This document shows, piece after piece, positions 24,115-36,794 of a stretch of 38,860 nt of DNA. The stretch's first letter is position 1. The number at the start of each line of letters is the position of its first letter. The stretch comes from Plasmodium malariae. Taxonomy: Eukaryota > Apicomplexa > Aconoidasida > Haemosporida > Plasmodiidae. The stretch covers positions 1-38,860 of the forward strand of contig NW_021638301.1 of the NCBI RefSeq assembly GCF_900090045.1, read 5' to 3'. The translations under genes and the position numbers were made by a program. The notes under the pieces are model-generated. The model was given only the letters and a program-made list of their open reading frames with translations. It did not search any database and was not told the DNA's origin.

Positions 24115-25745
24115 TTTTTCATGATTAAGTGTTATAACATATTTATATATGTAAGAAAATAGGCTTCATATTCCAGAAACGTCGTTGAAAAATATTATCT
24201 TTTCATTTGTTATTTTAAATTTATCATATTTCTTTTCCTTAAATAGTATCAAATTTTTTAAATAAAACAAAAATATAAATAATAGAGAAATGTAAACACT
24301 ATAAAGGCGTTTCTAAATAACTCCATTGAATTCATTTATAAAAAAACTTCAATTAAAATAAATTTGGTAGAAATAATTTTATTAACAAATCTACTAATAT
24401 ATATATACATACACTATTCTCATTCGTCTTAGAGAACAAATATTAAATTCTTCTGTTAATAATCTTAAGAAAAAAAAAAAAACGCTTCTCCGACTCTTAA
24501 AATTTTTGTTTTATATATAAAATATAAAAAATCCGCTATATAAATGATCACATTAATATACATCGGAAATATAGCAATTGAAGTGTCTAGATTCGTATGA
24601 ATAAACGTAGTTCTCTGCACTCTTTAAAAGATCTTAAATTATTATATAGAATATAATTCCTGTAATATACTGAAAAAAAAAAACTACATATTTTTGCTAT
24701 TGTAAAAATAATAAAGTTGCATCTGATATATACTTGAATTTTTAGTATATTCATGCAGTTTAATTGTAGAGGTTTTATTGTAGGATTAAATAAACATACA
24801 AACTTTTGTATTTTAAAAAGTAAACTCTAAATTATATGTTTTTTAGGTTTTCTCCATATTATTATAAGTATTACATGATAATTTTTATATAATTTTAAAA
24901 TATATATATTATTTATTATCGTTACAAATTAATACACTATATGAGTTCACTTATTTATATAATTTTTTATTTCTTTTTAAAATAATGCAAACTTATAAGT
25001 TATATAAAAATAATAATATTAAAAAAAATAAGAGAAAAGAAAAATATTAAAGTAAATTTAATCAAAAAATATTCTTACCAATTATGAAATATAAAAATAT
25101 ATTCCAATATAAAATAATTTTACATTAAATAATTTTAGAGAAACTAGTTCAAGCTATAAAAAATATCCCTTTTAATAATGTTATAAGTAAATGAAGAAAA
25201 ACTAATATCCCAATATTTTCATCTATTCCTATTCGTTGCATTTGATGACTTCAAGTAATTATAAAAATATTATATATTAAATAAATTATTTTAATTATAA
25301 ATAATTATTTGGTACTAATATATCAAATTAAGTTACTGTTCTAAAAAATTATTAATTGAAAATAAGAGAAAAGAATTATACTAATTTTTAATATATTATA
25401 TAACACATACTACTCTGGAACATTGCAAAAAATAAAATAATAATTTTTTTATTTCATGCTCTTATATGTATATACATTTATGTAATTGCACCAAATGAAA
25501 GTATTAAATTCTTTCAAAAGAATACATTATTATGGGAAGAAACATATCAAAACACTATAAATAGTTTAAATAATAAATATGTACATTTTTATAGTTATGT
25601 ATAAGTGCATGATATCTAGCTAGTTTAATATAATAATGAAAACAAAACAAAACAAAAAATTTAATTCATAATTTCATTAAGCGAATAGTAAATCTTCATT
25701 ATTTACAAAAACACAAATTTTCGGAAACCAAAGTATTCATTGTAC
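24115..25745. other. Gene-free A+T-rich spacer between exported paralogues
   Basis: Carries the 5' flank of paralogue A and the 3' flank of paralogue B. No coding frame was recognised, and the fam-l upstream element is not visible at the equivalent distance. Confidence 0.55.
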
Positions 25746-26643
25746 CTAGTTTTCTATTTCTTCACCCCCTACTTCTATTACATAATTTATAAATTTTATC
25801 AGTATATAAATTACCATGGTGATACTTAATATAAATAACGACAATAAAAAAGCTTGCATTCCAAATTTTGTCATAAAGTCTTTAAAATCTTTACTATGTT
25901 CCCCCAATAATGATGTACCTAACGGAGGGCAAACTAACAAAAGTAATGAAAGTACTGTAGAAAAAATTATTGATGGTATAGCAAAAGTTAAAACAGCACT
26001 CTTACACGCTGAAAATTTCAAATTTTTTTTTTGGATAGAATCTGTACATTTCCTATATTCATATATTGCAATAAATGCTTTATAAATTAATTTTTCAAAT
26101 ATTTTATCTATTTCTACAAATGGTTTACATAATATATATATGCCCTTCCTCAGTAACTTTTTTTCCTCAAATCCTGAATTACATTTATTTTTAGTTCTTC
26201 CCTTTCCATTGTATTCCGCTCCAGTATTATTACTATAACTTTTTAATTGACAATTTTTTTTTTTTTTTTTTATATCGTTATATCCATTTCTAGGTAAGTT
26301 ACGCTCTAATGAAACCTTTATTTTTTCATTGTTAAATTTTGATAATAATCTATAAGTTCTTGAATATAATGATATATTTTGAATAGTTTTCATACCTAAA
26401 ATTTTATCAAAGTTATACTACAAGGAAAATAAAATGTTTTAATTTTTTATAGTTTGATATATTTTTCTACGCACAAAGAAAATATTTTGTTTCAGTTGAT
26501 ATATGTGTATATATAACATGAATCATCATAAAATATGGAGAAAATTTTCTGCAATGTTATAATTATACCGCATCACAGAAATAAGAATATATCCAAATAA
26601 AAGGTACAAATATAATACTTTTAACTATAATAAAAGTTATCAT
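25746..26643 (-). CDS. Plasmodium exported protein, unnamed two-membrane family (paralogue B)
   Basis: Complement of join(25746..26417, 26569..26643), 248 residues. Exon 1 has 25 codons (MITFIIVKSIIFVPFIWI), ending CDA before donor GTATAA. The 151-base phase-0 intron ends CTTGTAG, and exon 2 opens YNFDKILGMKTI. A PEXEL-like RLLSK is at residues 48-52. A basic stretch with a five-lysine run follows, then CKPFVEIDKIFEK and YEYRKCTDSIQKKNL, aligning with CKP...IDTFFEK and YRKCTD in paralogue A. Membrane segments lie at about 166-188 and 213-235, and the end is NYVIEVGGEEIEN. Position next to paralogue A, on the same strand, suggests tandem duplication followed by divergence. Function is unknown; red-cell export is inferred. 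Confidence 0.85.
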
Positions 26644-29600
26644 TTTTACATTCACACTAAAATTATTTTGTTTAATATCTTTAAACATGCAAATAATTTA
26701 CTATATAATAAAAAAACGCTAATAAATATATACATCCATTTGGTTTATGATTTGATTTTATGCTTTAAAAGAGTAGTAAATTCAAAAAAAAATAAAAATA
26801 AAAATAAAAAGTTTAAAAAGAAATTATATAAAAAAATTTTTATTAAATATTTCAATAAATTTATTTGTTAAAAAATAAACATTAATTAAAATAATTATTA
26901 GTAGCCCTAATTTTATTAATAAATGTTAAAAATATATTTACATTTTAGCTTCTTAACAGAGTAATACTAAATTTCATTGTTAATACATTTCAAACAAAAT
27001 AATATAAAATAAATTTTTGGTTTCCTTATGATTTTTCTTTATATATAAAACAAAACAGTTTATGTGATAAGAATAAATATATTATCACATAACATTAATA
27101 TAATTATTATTTTTATGATAAATATCCTGTAAATAACATGAGTAATTTTTACATATTTTTTTTTCTAAGCATTATTTTTTATTTAAAAAACGTAAATTTC
27201 ACATATATAATATAATTACAATGACAGAAATGTAAAGAAAAAATAAAAAAATACAAATTTTTTTTTATCGTATAAATTATTATCCAAGATATGATAAATG
27301 CCTTTGCATATGTAAAAAGCTTAAACATTCTTTTCGTAAAAATATGATTGTAAGATGTAATTCAGATACAAAAATTTGGTATTTAAATAACACAATCCAA
27401 ATTGCTGAATTTAAACATTTGTAACATATTAATAAAAGAAATATACAGTAATTTATATATAATTTAAAAAAATGTATTTTATTTATCATTACCAATAATG
27501 CATGCATTAACTGTGATAATTCAGTTATTTATAAATATATTTTATTTAGTTATATTAAAATATTATATATTAAAACATTTTGCGGAAATATTAGCGTTAA
27601 TAAAAAAAATATAAAAATGTATTTATCAAAAAATTCTTCTTAGTAATTTAGATAATTCAATGGGAAATTTCAAAAATATATAACGTAAAAAAAAAACGTA
27701 TAATAATTTACATTTAAAAAGTTCTATAAGTTATTATATAGTATATTATACAATAAAACATATAAAAATTTTTAACATACTAATTTTTTTCCGAAAATTT
27801 TAAAAAAGGAAAAAATTTGTTAATTATTTTTTATTAATTTATAAATAAATTCTACCCAAATTAACATATTTAAGTATAACCATTATTTATGTAATGTATA
27901 TAAAATAAATGAGACCCTATATTGAAATATGCTTAGAAAATTACATATATGTGTATATCAATATTTTTATTCGTTTCTGTTTTTTTCACTTATACTCTTG
28001 AGTTAATTATGATATTATTAAATATTAAATATATTATTTTAATAATATAAATAATAAATTGTTACTAATTTTTTTAATTAATTTAATCTCCTTAAAAAAA
28101 ATAGTTTATATAAAAACAGTATAAAAAAAATAATTTAATTATAAGCGCTATATATAGTATTACTCTAACAGAAACAGTATTAAAATAAGGTATTTATGTA
28201 TTTCGCTATTTCATATTTATATAATGTATAAATCTATTATAAATATATTTATAATGAATATTAGTAATATAATTAGTCCTACACCTTCGAGAGATTCTTA
28301 CGTTATCATATATTGCATATTTTAATTTATATAAAAAATATAACGTATTACCTTATTTATTAAGACTATATCTTATTCAGATTACTTAATGAAAGAAGTT
28401 AGATAAAACTATAATCTTTTATCTAATCAATAGTTTTTAAATTATTATGTCAAGTATATGGTTTGACATTTTAAGGATCATTTTTTTTTCTCCTAAATTT
28501 TATTTTTAATGATATATTTATTAAAAACATTTATATCAGTCATAATTAATTATACATTTTCATCTAAATGGAAATATCATTTATAAAAAAATTTCAATTT
28601 TTAGCTAAATAAATATTCTTCCATTGAATAAATGCATATATCACACATTAATAGGTTTATTTCATAAATATTTACTCATATGTATTTTTTGTATATAGGA
28701 ATATATTTTAATTAATATATATATATATGTATATATTAATCCATTAATGTTTTTATAACTTTTTAATACGGTATCATTTATAGTATTCATTTATCTTAAT
28801 TAAAACCTTTATAATAGTAGTTCATGTTTTTTCTAATATATACTGTTATTAATATTATATAACGGTGGAGTATATGCTTTTTTTATTTTATAATTTAGTT
28901 TAAAATAATATGATGTCATACCATATATATTTAAATTCAAAATGTTATTATATTACTGTTTCTTTAAGTAACATTTTTAGAATGATCTTTACTGTACAGA
29001 AATTTGTTCTTGTTCATTATTCTATTACTGCTAATAATTTTATTAAAATTTATCATTTCAGGATTCATCTGCAATTTTTCTTACAGTGACATATTTTTCA
29101 TTTAACTATAGTATATAATTGGTACCTATTTTTATCTTTTAATTTCCTATGGCTAAAAAATATTTAACAAATTCCTAGTTGATACGGTTTTATGTATAAT
29201 TATTCAATATAATGTTAATCAAAAAAAAAAAAAAAACTTTACTAAATTAGACCATCATAAAATTAATGATTCATTAAATATATGTAACTAGTAGAACTAA
29301 TATATGTAGAATAAGATATTTTATTTACTATATATTTTGTTCTTTTTTTATCTATATATGTTATTAATCGAACTCATTCAATACCATATAAAAAAAAAAA
29401 ATTGTATGTTATATTATATAATAGAAAGTAATATTAACTATATAATGTATGTAATAATAATGTGTAAATATTAATAAGACAATTAGAGTTTATATCAAAT
29501 TAAAATTATTAATAAAAAGAAAAAAGTTGTTTAAATTTATATATTACTATAAAATATCCTAAAAATAATTTACGCCTTTTTATACTTTTATAAATTTTTA

Positions 29601-30335
29601 AGTATTAACTAAACAAATTATTTCATCATATTAAAAAAAATCAAAAAAAAAAAAAAAATTAAAATTACTATATATATTATTTTAAAATTATCACATAAAA
29701 TAATTTATTATGTTTCAATGGTTTCCTTTTTGAAAATTTATTTTTAGCTTACACAAAGTATCTTTATATTACATGCCAATTTAGACATAAAAAATTAACT
29801 CTATGGAACCTATAATTAATTAGTTTTGTTTATTTAAACAAAATAAAGTTATAACTATATAACTTCATTCAAACTTTTGAATTTTCATATTAATCAAAAG
29901 ACACATTTACTTTTAATTTGATACAAATAATACACTATTTTAATTACCTTATCAAACATTCATTTAGTTGAGTACAAGATAGAAAATCATGAACACTATA
30001 TTTTAGAGTGAAAATAAAAATTCACACATCACGTCAACAAAATAATATAAACTGTTATTTTCTATATTAATTTTTAAGCGCATATAGTATTTTATATAAA
30101 AATATAGTTATATACAAAAATATATACGTAAAACACAACAATTTATTAAGGATTAAAAATAATATAATAAGCAAAAAAAAAGAAATTATAATATTCAAAT
30201 CAACAAAGCAAATAGTAGCGTTTATTTTTTTTAATGCATATCAAAATGGTCAGCTAAGAGAAGAAGCATTGTTTAAATATAAGCAATTAAATGTATACTT
30301 ATTATTTGTGTATATAAAATGGGAACTTATAGATA
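26644..30335. other. Gene-free A+T-rich spacer
   Basis: About 3.7 kb without a supported gene. A 75-codon minus-strand frame at 27280-27507 has no splice partner or family match. A minus-strand stretch around 28970-29130 has short open pieces with coding-like composition (for example MNPEMINFNKIISSNRIM) interrupted by stops, and may be a decayed gene I cannot identify. Confidence 0.5.
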
Positions 30336-31104
30336 TTAATCTTTATAAAAGTCTACTTGACGGAAAGAAGGATATGCCGTATTATATATATCAGCTTTTA
30401 TACGTGTTGACTTTATATATATTTGAAATTTTTTGTAAAAATAAAACATACTTAGTATAACTATATACATGAATATCACAAATCCTAGATGTGATAATTG
30501 TAATGTACCAGATAACTCTACATCTTTAAAATAATTTAATTTTTTTAAAACAATTAGTAGAATTCCAATTAGTATATGGGTGCTAGCTAAAACACAAATC
30601 TGAAATACTTTTTTTTTCATACTTTTTTTTAAATACTTAAAATCAGCATTTGCCATATAACTAACTAAATTTTTATAATATATTTTGTCTAGCTTTTTAT
30701 TTTTTACTGTGATTCCCGTTTTATTATTAGATGATTCCTTTTTTTTGTATTCTCCATTATTTTTCATTTCCTTCTTTATACATTTAATATTTGAATGTTT
30801 TTCCTTTTTATGTGCCGCCATCATTCGAGACAATCTCACATCTAATTTTATAATAAATTTGCTATTATCATATGTGGATCTCTGATAAGGGCTCAAAAAA
30901 AAAAAATATATTTGTTATTTAACGAAATATGTAATATCTTGCTTAAAAAAAGAATTAATAAATATAAAATTTAAAAAATATGGGAAATATAAATATAATT
31001 TAATAATATAATCATACCATATCATTGTTAAAATGACATATCCAATATAAAAGGATAAATACCGCAGTTTTAATTAATAAATATTGCACAAAATTTTGCT
31101 CCAT
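30336..31104 (-). CDS. Plasmodium exported protein, unknown family, two exons
   Basis: Complement of join(30336..30881, 31018..31104), 210 residues. Exon 1 has 29 codons (MEQNFVQYLLIKTAVFILL), ending WICHFNNDM before GTATGA. This resembles fam-l/fam-m first exons closely. The 136-base intron most likely ends at CTTATCAG, giving a phase-0 exon 2 starting RSTYDNSKF; the nearby TTTGAG would break the frame. The RxL position is RLSRM (residues 45-49), not a canonical PEXEL. A Lys/Asn-rich linker precedes YYKNLVSYMANADFKYLKK, membrane segments lie at about 121-142 and 158-178, and the tail is SFRQVDFYKD. Exon 2 does not match fam-l, fam-m or the CKP/YRKCTD pair, so it is probably a separate exported family. 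Function is unknown. Confidence 0.82.
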
Positions 31105-31511
31105 GATACATATTCTTGATATTTGAATATATTCAGAATGAAAAATAATTAGCAATTCTGTAATATACACCAAATATAGAAGGATGCTACTTTCAATATT
31201 TTAATTTTGTTTCAACATTTTTTATATTTTCATAAATTCTCACTAAAATGTGAGGATAATATATTTCATAGTATAAAATAATTTAATTTAAAAAAATAAC
31301 TTAAAATCTTTATCATTATGTTTTTTATAATAAAGTATCTCAAAATATAATAATATAATTAGAATTTTAACTTAAATATCCAAAATATAAAAATGAATTA
31401 TTTAACACTACAGTAATTATTAACGTATTATATGGAATAATGAAAAAATAAAATAAAAACATTTATTTCGACATATTTTTAAATATTGTTTCTATTTATC
31501 ATATCAAACAT

Positions 31512-31531
31512 ATATAATGTGGAGACTAAAT
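31512..31531 (-). promoter_or_regulatory. Variant of the fam-l upstream element
   Basis: On the gene strand it reads TTTAGTCTCCACATTATAT, about 408 bases upstream of the start codon of the exported gene at 30336. It shares TCTCnACATT with the three fam-l elements but lacks the flanking TATTC and second TTC. Regulatory role is an inference. Confidence 0.3.
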
Positions 31532-34500
31532 AATAATATGCATTAATGTTTTAATTATAAATTTAAAATATATATTGAACTAGTCATGCTAATTTATACA
31601 AACTCTGTCATATAATAGTTCACTCTTATAATTGAGGGTAGTTAATATAGAATAATAAATAAAAATTGATATTTAAAAAAACAATTTTCCATTTTAAAAA
31701 ACTATAGGTTATTCCGAAATAATTATATTTAAATTAATATATGCATAAAATATAATATATTATTCTAAATATTTTTTTTCGTAATACACAATTTCTGAAA
31801 ATTTTTATAATATAAAAAGTTTAAACAATAATAATTATTCTTTTATCATAAATATATAAAATATATTGTTCATTTTTTGGAATACATTTTAATATTGCTC
31901 AATAATATATTATGAATTTATTAATTCACAATATTTTTACAAAATATTCATAAAACAAAAATTAATATTTATATTTATGTATATAAAAATGAATATATCT
32001 TAAAATAAATTAATTATCCTCTGCATGCAGTAACAATAATTTCAAAAAAATTTCATTCTGTATATCTCTAAAAATAAAATTTATATATATAATTTTTTCT
32101 GTTAACGTGTATAATAAAATAATAAGAATCTCCACAATAATTATCATTAATTATTTTTTATTATGAAAAACGTTCGACAAATTCATAGTTAATTACTTGG
32201 TTCCTTATAAAAACATACTATGACTAAAATATTTAAAGAAAAAGAAATTCAAAATCAAGTTAATATTGTTTATGGAAATTCATTTAGTAAATATAATAAT
32301 GTAAATCCTAATATTATTGTTCATTATTATAAACAATACGAGTAAAATGTTTAATATATAATAAGAACAAAATATTTTTTGAATAATACATGAAAAACTT
32401 TGTAGTTTCTTAAAAAAAAATTAATAAACAAAAAAGTAAAAGGAATGTGATTATATTTAAGCTACAATATTTGAATTACAAAAATAATAACACGGTAATT
32501 AACATAATAAAATTATTATTCCATAACATTAGTTATATATAGTTATTTTATGATTTAGAAACGTATATATTTTGTTTACTTTCTACATCTCATTATATGG
32601 CCACCATATATTTGGATTCATTCAAAACATACATTTTTATAAGTATAATACTCAAACTATTTTAATAATTAATAAGAATTTGCATATTGTATTACATTAT
32701 GAGATACTTTTTAAATGTATATATTTCTTATACTATAAAATGATTCTGAATGCTTATGTTTTACGTACATTAAACTTAGAATTATTTAAAATATATAAGC
32801 TACTTTCTTTTTTTTATATACATATATACCTAATTTATTATGTAATTAAATTTCAAGAAATTTTACTTCTTAGATATTATATTTAAACTTGAATATACAT
32901 TACCATGATTAAGTAATGTTTATGTAATAAATATATAACATTACATATAATTGAATAAATTTTTCTCGTGAGCATTAACGTATGCATATGAACTGAACTT
33001 TCTATTTTTCATTTTTTTTATATTCTTTTTTTTTTTTTTATTTCTTATAGAAGTGCTTATAAGACAGTGCAATATAGTATTTTCATATACATATGTTAAA
33101 ATTATGTTTCGTACTTAACAATTTTATTTTATAATTACCTTATATTATTCATATGTATATGAGAACTAATTATTTTTATTTATTGAATTACATTAAATGT
33201 ACTGAGTAGCGATTATGTTATTTTTTATAAATTTACACTGAATCATATATAACAAAATAGATTATTTAATCATATAGAACAAAATTTAAAATATACTTAA
33301 ATTACTATTATCATAAAATTTTAATGTTTTAACTTCAATACTAATTCCCCAGCTAAAATATAACTTGCTTATTTCATATTAAATTATTATAATATCACAC
33401 TTTATTTTATTTTTTTAAAATAGATTACTTATAATTTAATATTAAAATTTATATTACTTTATATCATATAAAATTTCAAAATCAAATAAAATTAGATGCT
33501 CTATTTTTTATCCTGAACAATAACAATAAAATTCATTTAAATATTATTAAAATAATAATGTTATAAAATATTTCTGTTTTAAGTGATGCAGTACATTTAT
33601 TAAATTCAATTAAGCTTATTTATAGATCATAATGCATATTTAATAAATATATTTTATTTTATAATTTAATTATAATATGTGTAACTGCAGTTCTAATTTT
33701 TTTTCAATGGTAACTTAAATATTAATACAAAATAAAAATGCTTGCCATGTGAAATTAAAAATTATTTCTTTATTAAAGTTCCTATTAGCAATATTTTCAT
33801 TCAACACATGTTGGTTATGCGTATACACTAGTCGTATATTCTCTACGTTCTTAAAGTACATTTAAAATAAAAAAAATATATGCATGCATAATTTTATTGA
33901 CTAAAAATACTATTTAAATGTAAGAAAGTGTAATAACTAAAATGTATATTAATGTTATATAATAATTATCATTTAAAACTTTAAAAAAGCTTATTTAATA
34001 AATGAAACTTTTTCATTAATATAACGAGCAAAAATTTTCATGAGAAGCATTATGTCATTCACTTATTTAATCATGCCTCATAAAAAAATTAGAATAATTA
34101 TTTAATGATAACTTCATAAAACTTATCTGACAACAAAAAATATCATTAACTACTTATTAATTACAATAAAAAAAAAAAAATTTTATTTTTTAACTTTTAT
34201 TTTACATAATGAGTGTTATAAACATAAAAGAAATAGACATTTCCTTTATAAAATATTGTAATTCTATACAATTTTAGTACAGTAACATAGAAATTAATAT
34301 ATTTATGTATAAATATAAAAAATAGCATAAATATATAAAAAAATACCAACACATTATTATAATAATGGTAAAAATATAATTATTTTCGTTACCATTAAAC
34401 ATAATATAATTACTATAGATATAAGTAAATATTTTTAAATTATTATATATTATAAAAAAAAAATAAAGTTTATACATAAAATATATTAATATATAATTAT

Positions 34501-35423
34501 ATTTAATCCATTAATTTTATATTTTAATAATATAATAATATGCATATTTAAATTATTTTCTTATAAAATATCAATATAGCAAACATTTAATACATTTCTT
34601 CGAAAATGAATTAATACAACAATTAAATGTTATTTTAACCATTCATTAAATTGAAAGGATATATAATTTGAGAATTATTAAATAATTATAAATGATTCAT
34701 TCCTAATTATGATATATTTTTATTATATTTTTATAACTTTATATTTATATCATGCAAAAAAAACTAATAGTACATTAAAAAAATTTTGAAAAATATATCT
34801 AATAACATATTTCGTATAAAAAATATGTTTTATAATAAATATTTAGTTTATTATTTAATATATATATATATATATACATACATATCGGTACAACAAATAT
34901 ATTATATTCCTTACATTATATATGGAAAAAGACACATTTGTTATTAATTTTAAACTAATAACACATTTTCTTTATAACATAAAAAAAAACACAATTATTT
35001 TAGACTAGAACAACATACATGTAATAAAAGTTACCATTTTTCATTTCAAATATAAATTATAACACTTTAGTAAAATTATATATGTAGCATTGTTGTATAT
35101 TTACTTAACGCTCAAACATATATTTTTCATATAGTTCTACTTAAATACAAAAATGCATTTATGAAACCATAATATATACTTGATCCAAAATCATTCATCA
35201 TAATACAATTTAAAAAATATTAAAACAATTACAATGTTAAAAACTAAAAATTTAATTTTTTTTTACTGTAATGTATCAGAAAAATCATGTGTATATAGGT
35301 AAATTTACAAAAAAACTTCAAATTATATATATGTTTGATAAGTGTAAAAATTCAAGATATTACATTTTTTTCTTCATATTAATGACTTCTTCGTAAGTCG
35401 AAAGATATCTGTTATAACTAATT
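31532..35423. other. Gene-free A+T-rich spacer
   Basis: About 3.9 kb without a supported gene. A 104-codon plus-strand frame at 32572-32886 is rich in I, Y, F and L, starts without a convincing context, and has no recognisable domain. A TA-rich run lies at about 34859-34876. Confidence 0.55.
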
Positions 35424-36373
35424 TTACCTTTTCCTAAATTTAATTTTTTCAAATTTTTTTACTTTTTTATGGTAATAAATAATTCCTAATATAAGAGTTA
35501 TACCAAATATAAAGAAGAGTACACAATATATTAGAAAATCAAAAAACGGTGTTATATAAAAAACTTTACTATTACCATTGGTATACTTGAAAAACCCTGT
35601 AGGATCGCTTTTCAAGAAATCGCTAAATTTCCCCATTATTGACTGACCTAATGAAAAACTCAATAACTTATATAACCCCCTCCTAAGGCCACAATTACAA
35701 GTAAAATCTAATATTAGTCCTAATGAGAACAATAAAAACAATACTAAAGGCAAAGCAAACCGTAATCTGTATTTTTTAATTATTACTTTTTTGTACAACT
35801 TATCACTAATTGTTCTGTTGTTTTTAAGAAAATCCTGATAATCAAGTTCCTTGAATATCTTTTTCTCCATATGAGAATATTTTTTTGTTTCAAACGTACA
35901 AGTTTTATTTTTCATATGTTTTTTATGACCTCTTGTATTTCCTGGTGAACTTCCATTTGACTGCTTCATTTTTGTTTTCACACTTTCTTCATTATTACAT
36001 ATATCTTTTCTATTATTTAATCCAATATTTGGTATCTCTTCTTTTGTACATATAAAATTTAAATCCATATTATGTGTATACATTCCTAGTAATCTATAAT
36101 TCCTTTTTTTAGTATTTTCTTAAGCTCGCAGTACTTATTCAGTGACATATTGAACATGCTCTAAAAAAAATAATTGTAAATATTTGTTATTTAAAAATAT
36201 AAATAAGTTAGAGGAAAAAAAAAGTATTAACAAAAAAAACAGAAAAATATTAGTATTTCAAATATCCTTAAATAATTTTATCATACTACATCAATGTAAA
36301 AATGACATATCCAAGATAAAAGGATAAACCCAAAAATATTAATAAATATGATTGTCTTTTGTTTTTTTCCCAT
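35424..36373 (-). pseudogene. fam-l copy 3, single frameshift (pseudogene or homopolymer error)
   Basis: Complement of exon 1 36287..36373 (29 codons, MGKKQKTIIFINIFGFILL, ending in CHFYIDV before GTATGA) and exon 2 35424..36160, with a 126-base intron. Exon 2 opens SMFNMSLNKYCELKK and is then out of frame with the rest. In the starting frame a TAG appears at 36086-36088, whereas the downstream frame is open and carries RNYRLLGMY and the whole family core (CTFETKKYSHMEKKIFKELD, FLKNNRTISDKLY, two membrane segments, ending YYHKKVKKFEKIKFRKR). The shift maps to or near the run of seven T on the plus strand at 36104-36110. Exon 2 is 737 bases, one short of a multiple of three. Everything else is intact, so it is either a very young pseudogene or a sequencing error in a homopolymer. 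Confidence 0.88.
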
Positions 36374-36772
36374 TATATAGATACTTAGTATTACAATGTA
36401 ATCAATATAAAGAAGTTAATAATATTATAATATACATCTAATAATAAAAAGCAAAATTCTTTTAAAAAATTTTTTTTTATCATTGCTCCTTAAATACGTA
36501 AAAAATATACATAACTATAATATACTTCAAAACATCTATGATACAAAAATAAATTTAAAATGTATTGTATAATATTTATCATAATCATAATTAAGAAAAA
36601 CCAACTTTTTTTAAAAAGAAATAATTTGAATTAACTAATAAATATTTATAATATCTAATCTAATTATTAATATAGGAAACTAATTATATAATAATTTATT
36701 TGTTGTTTTATCAATAAATTCTGAAATAAATACGTAAATACTTTTTATTTTGAATATTTATTTTATATAGTA

Positions 36773-36794
36773 TATAGAATGTAGAGAATACATA
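36773..36794 (-). promoter_or_regulatory. Conserved upstream element of fam-l copy 3
   Basis: On the gene strand it reads TGTATTCTCTACATTCTATA, about 400 bases upstream of the copy 3 start codon. It shares TATTCTCTACATTCT with the element of copy 2. Its survival beside a frameshifted gene fits recent inactivation or a sequencing error. Confidence 0.42.

Noticed and set aside
25816..26085. 89-codon plus-strand frame
   Set aside because: Antisense shadow of exported paralogue B.
27280..27507. 75-codon minus-strand frame
   Set aside because: No partner exon, export motif or resemblance to neighbours; somewhat coding-like but not supportable.
30882..30896. TTTGAG as the splice acceptor of the gene at 30336
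   Set aside because: Splicing there leaves an out-of-phase extra base. The acceptor CTTATCAG just downstream restores the phase-0 junction used by the other genes.
32572..32886. 104-codon plus-strand frame
   Set aside because: Longest unexplained frame, but rich in I/Y/F/L with no domain, no good start and no splice context; probably chance.
34274..34477. 67-codon minus-strand frame
   Set aside because: Low-complexity I/Y/N/F frame in TA-rich DNA.
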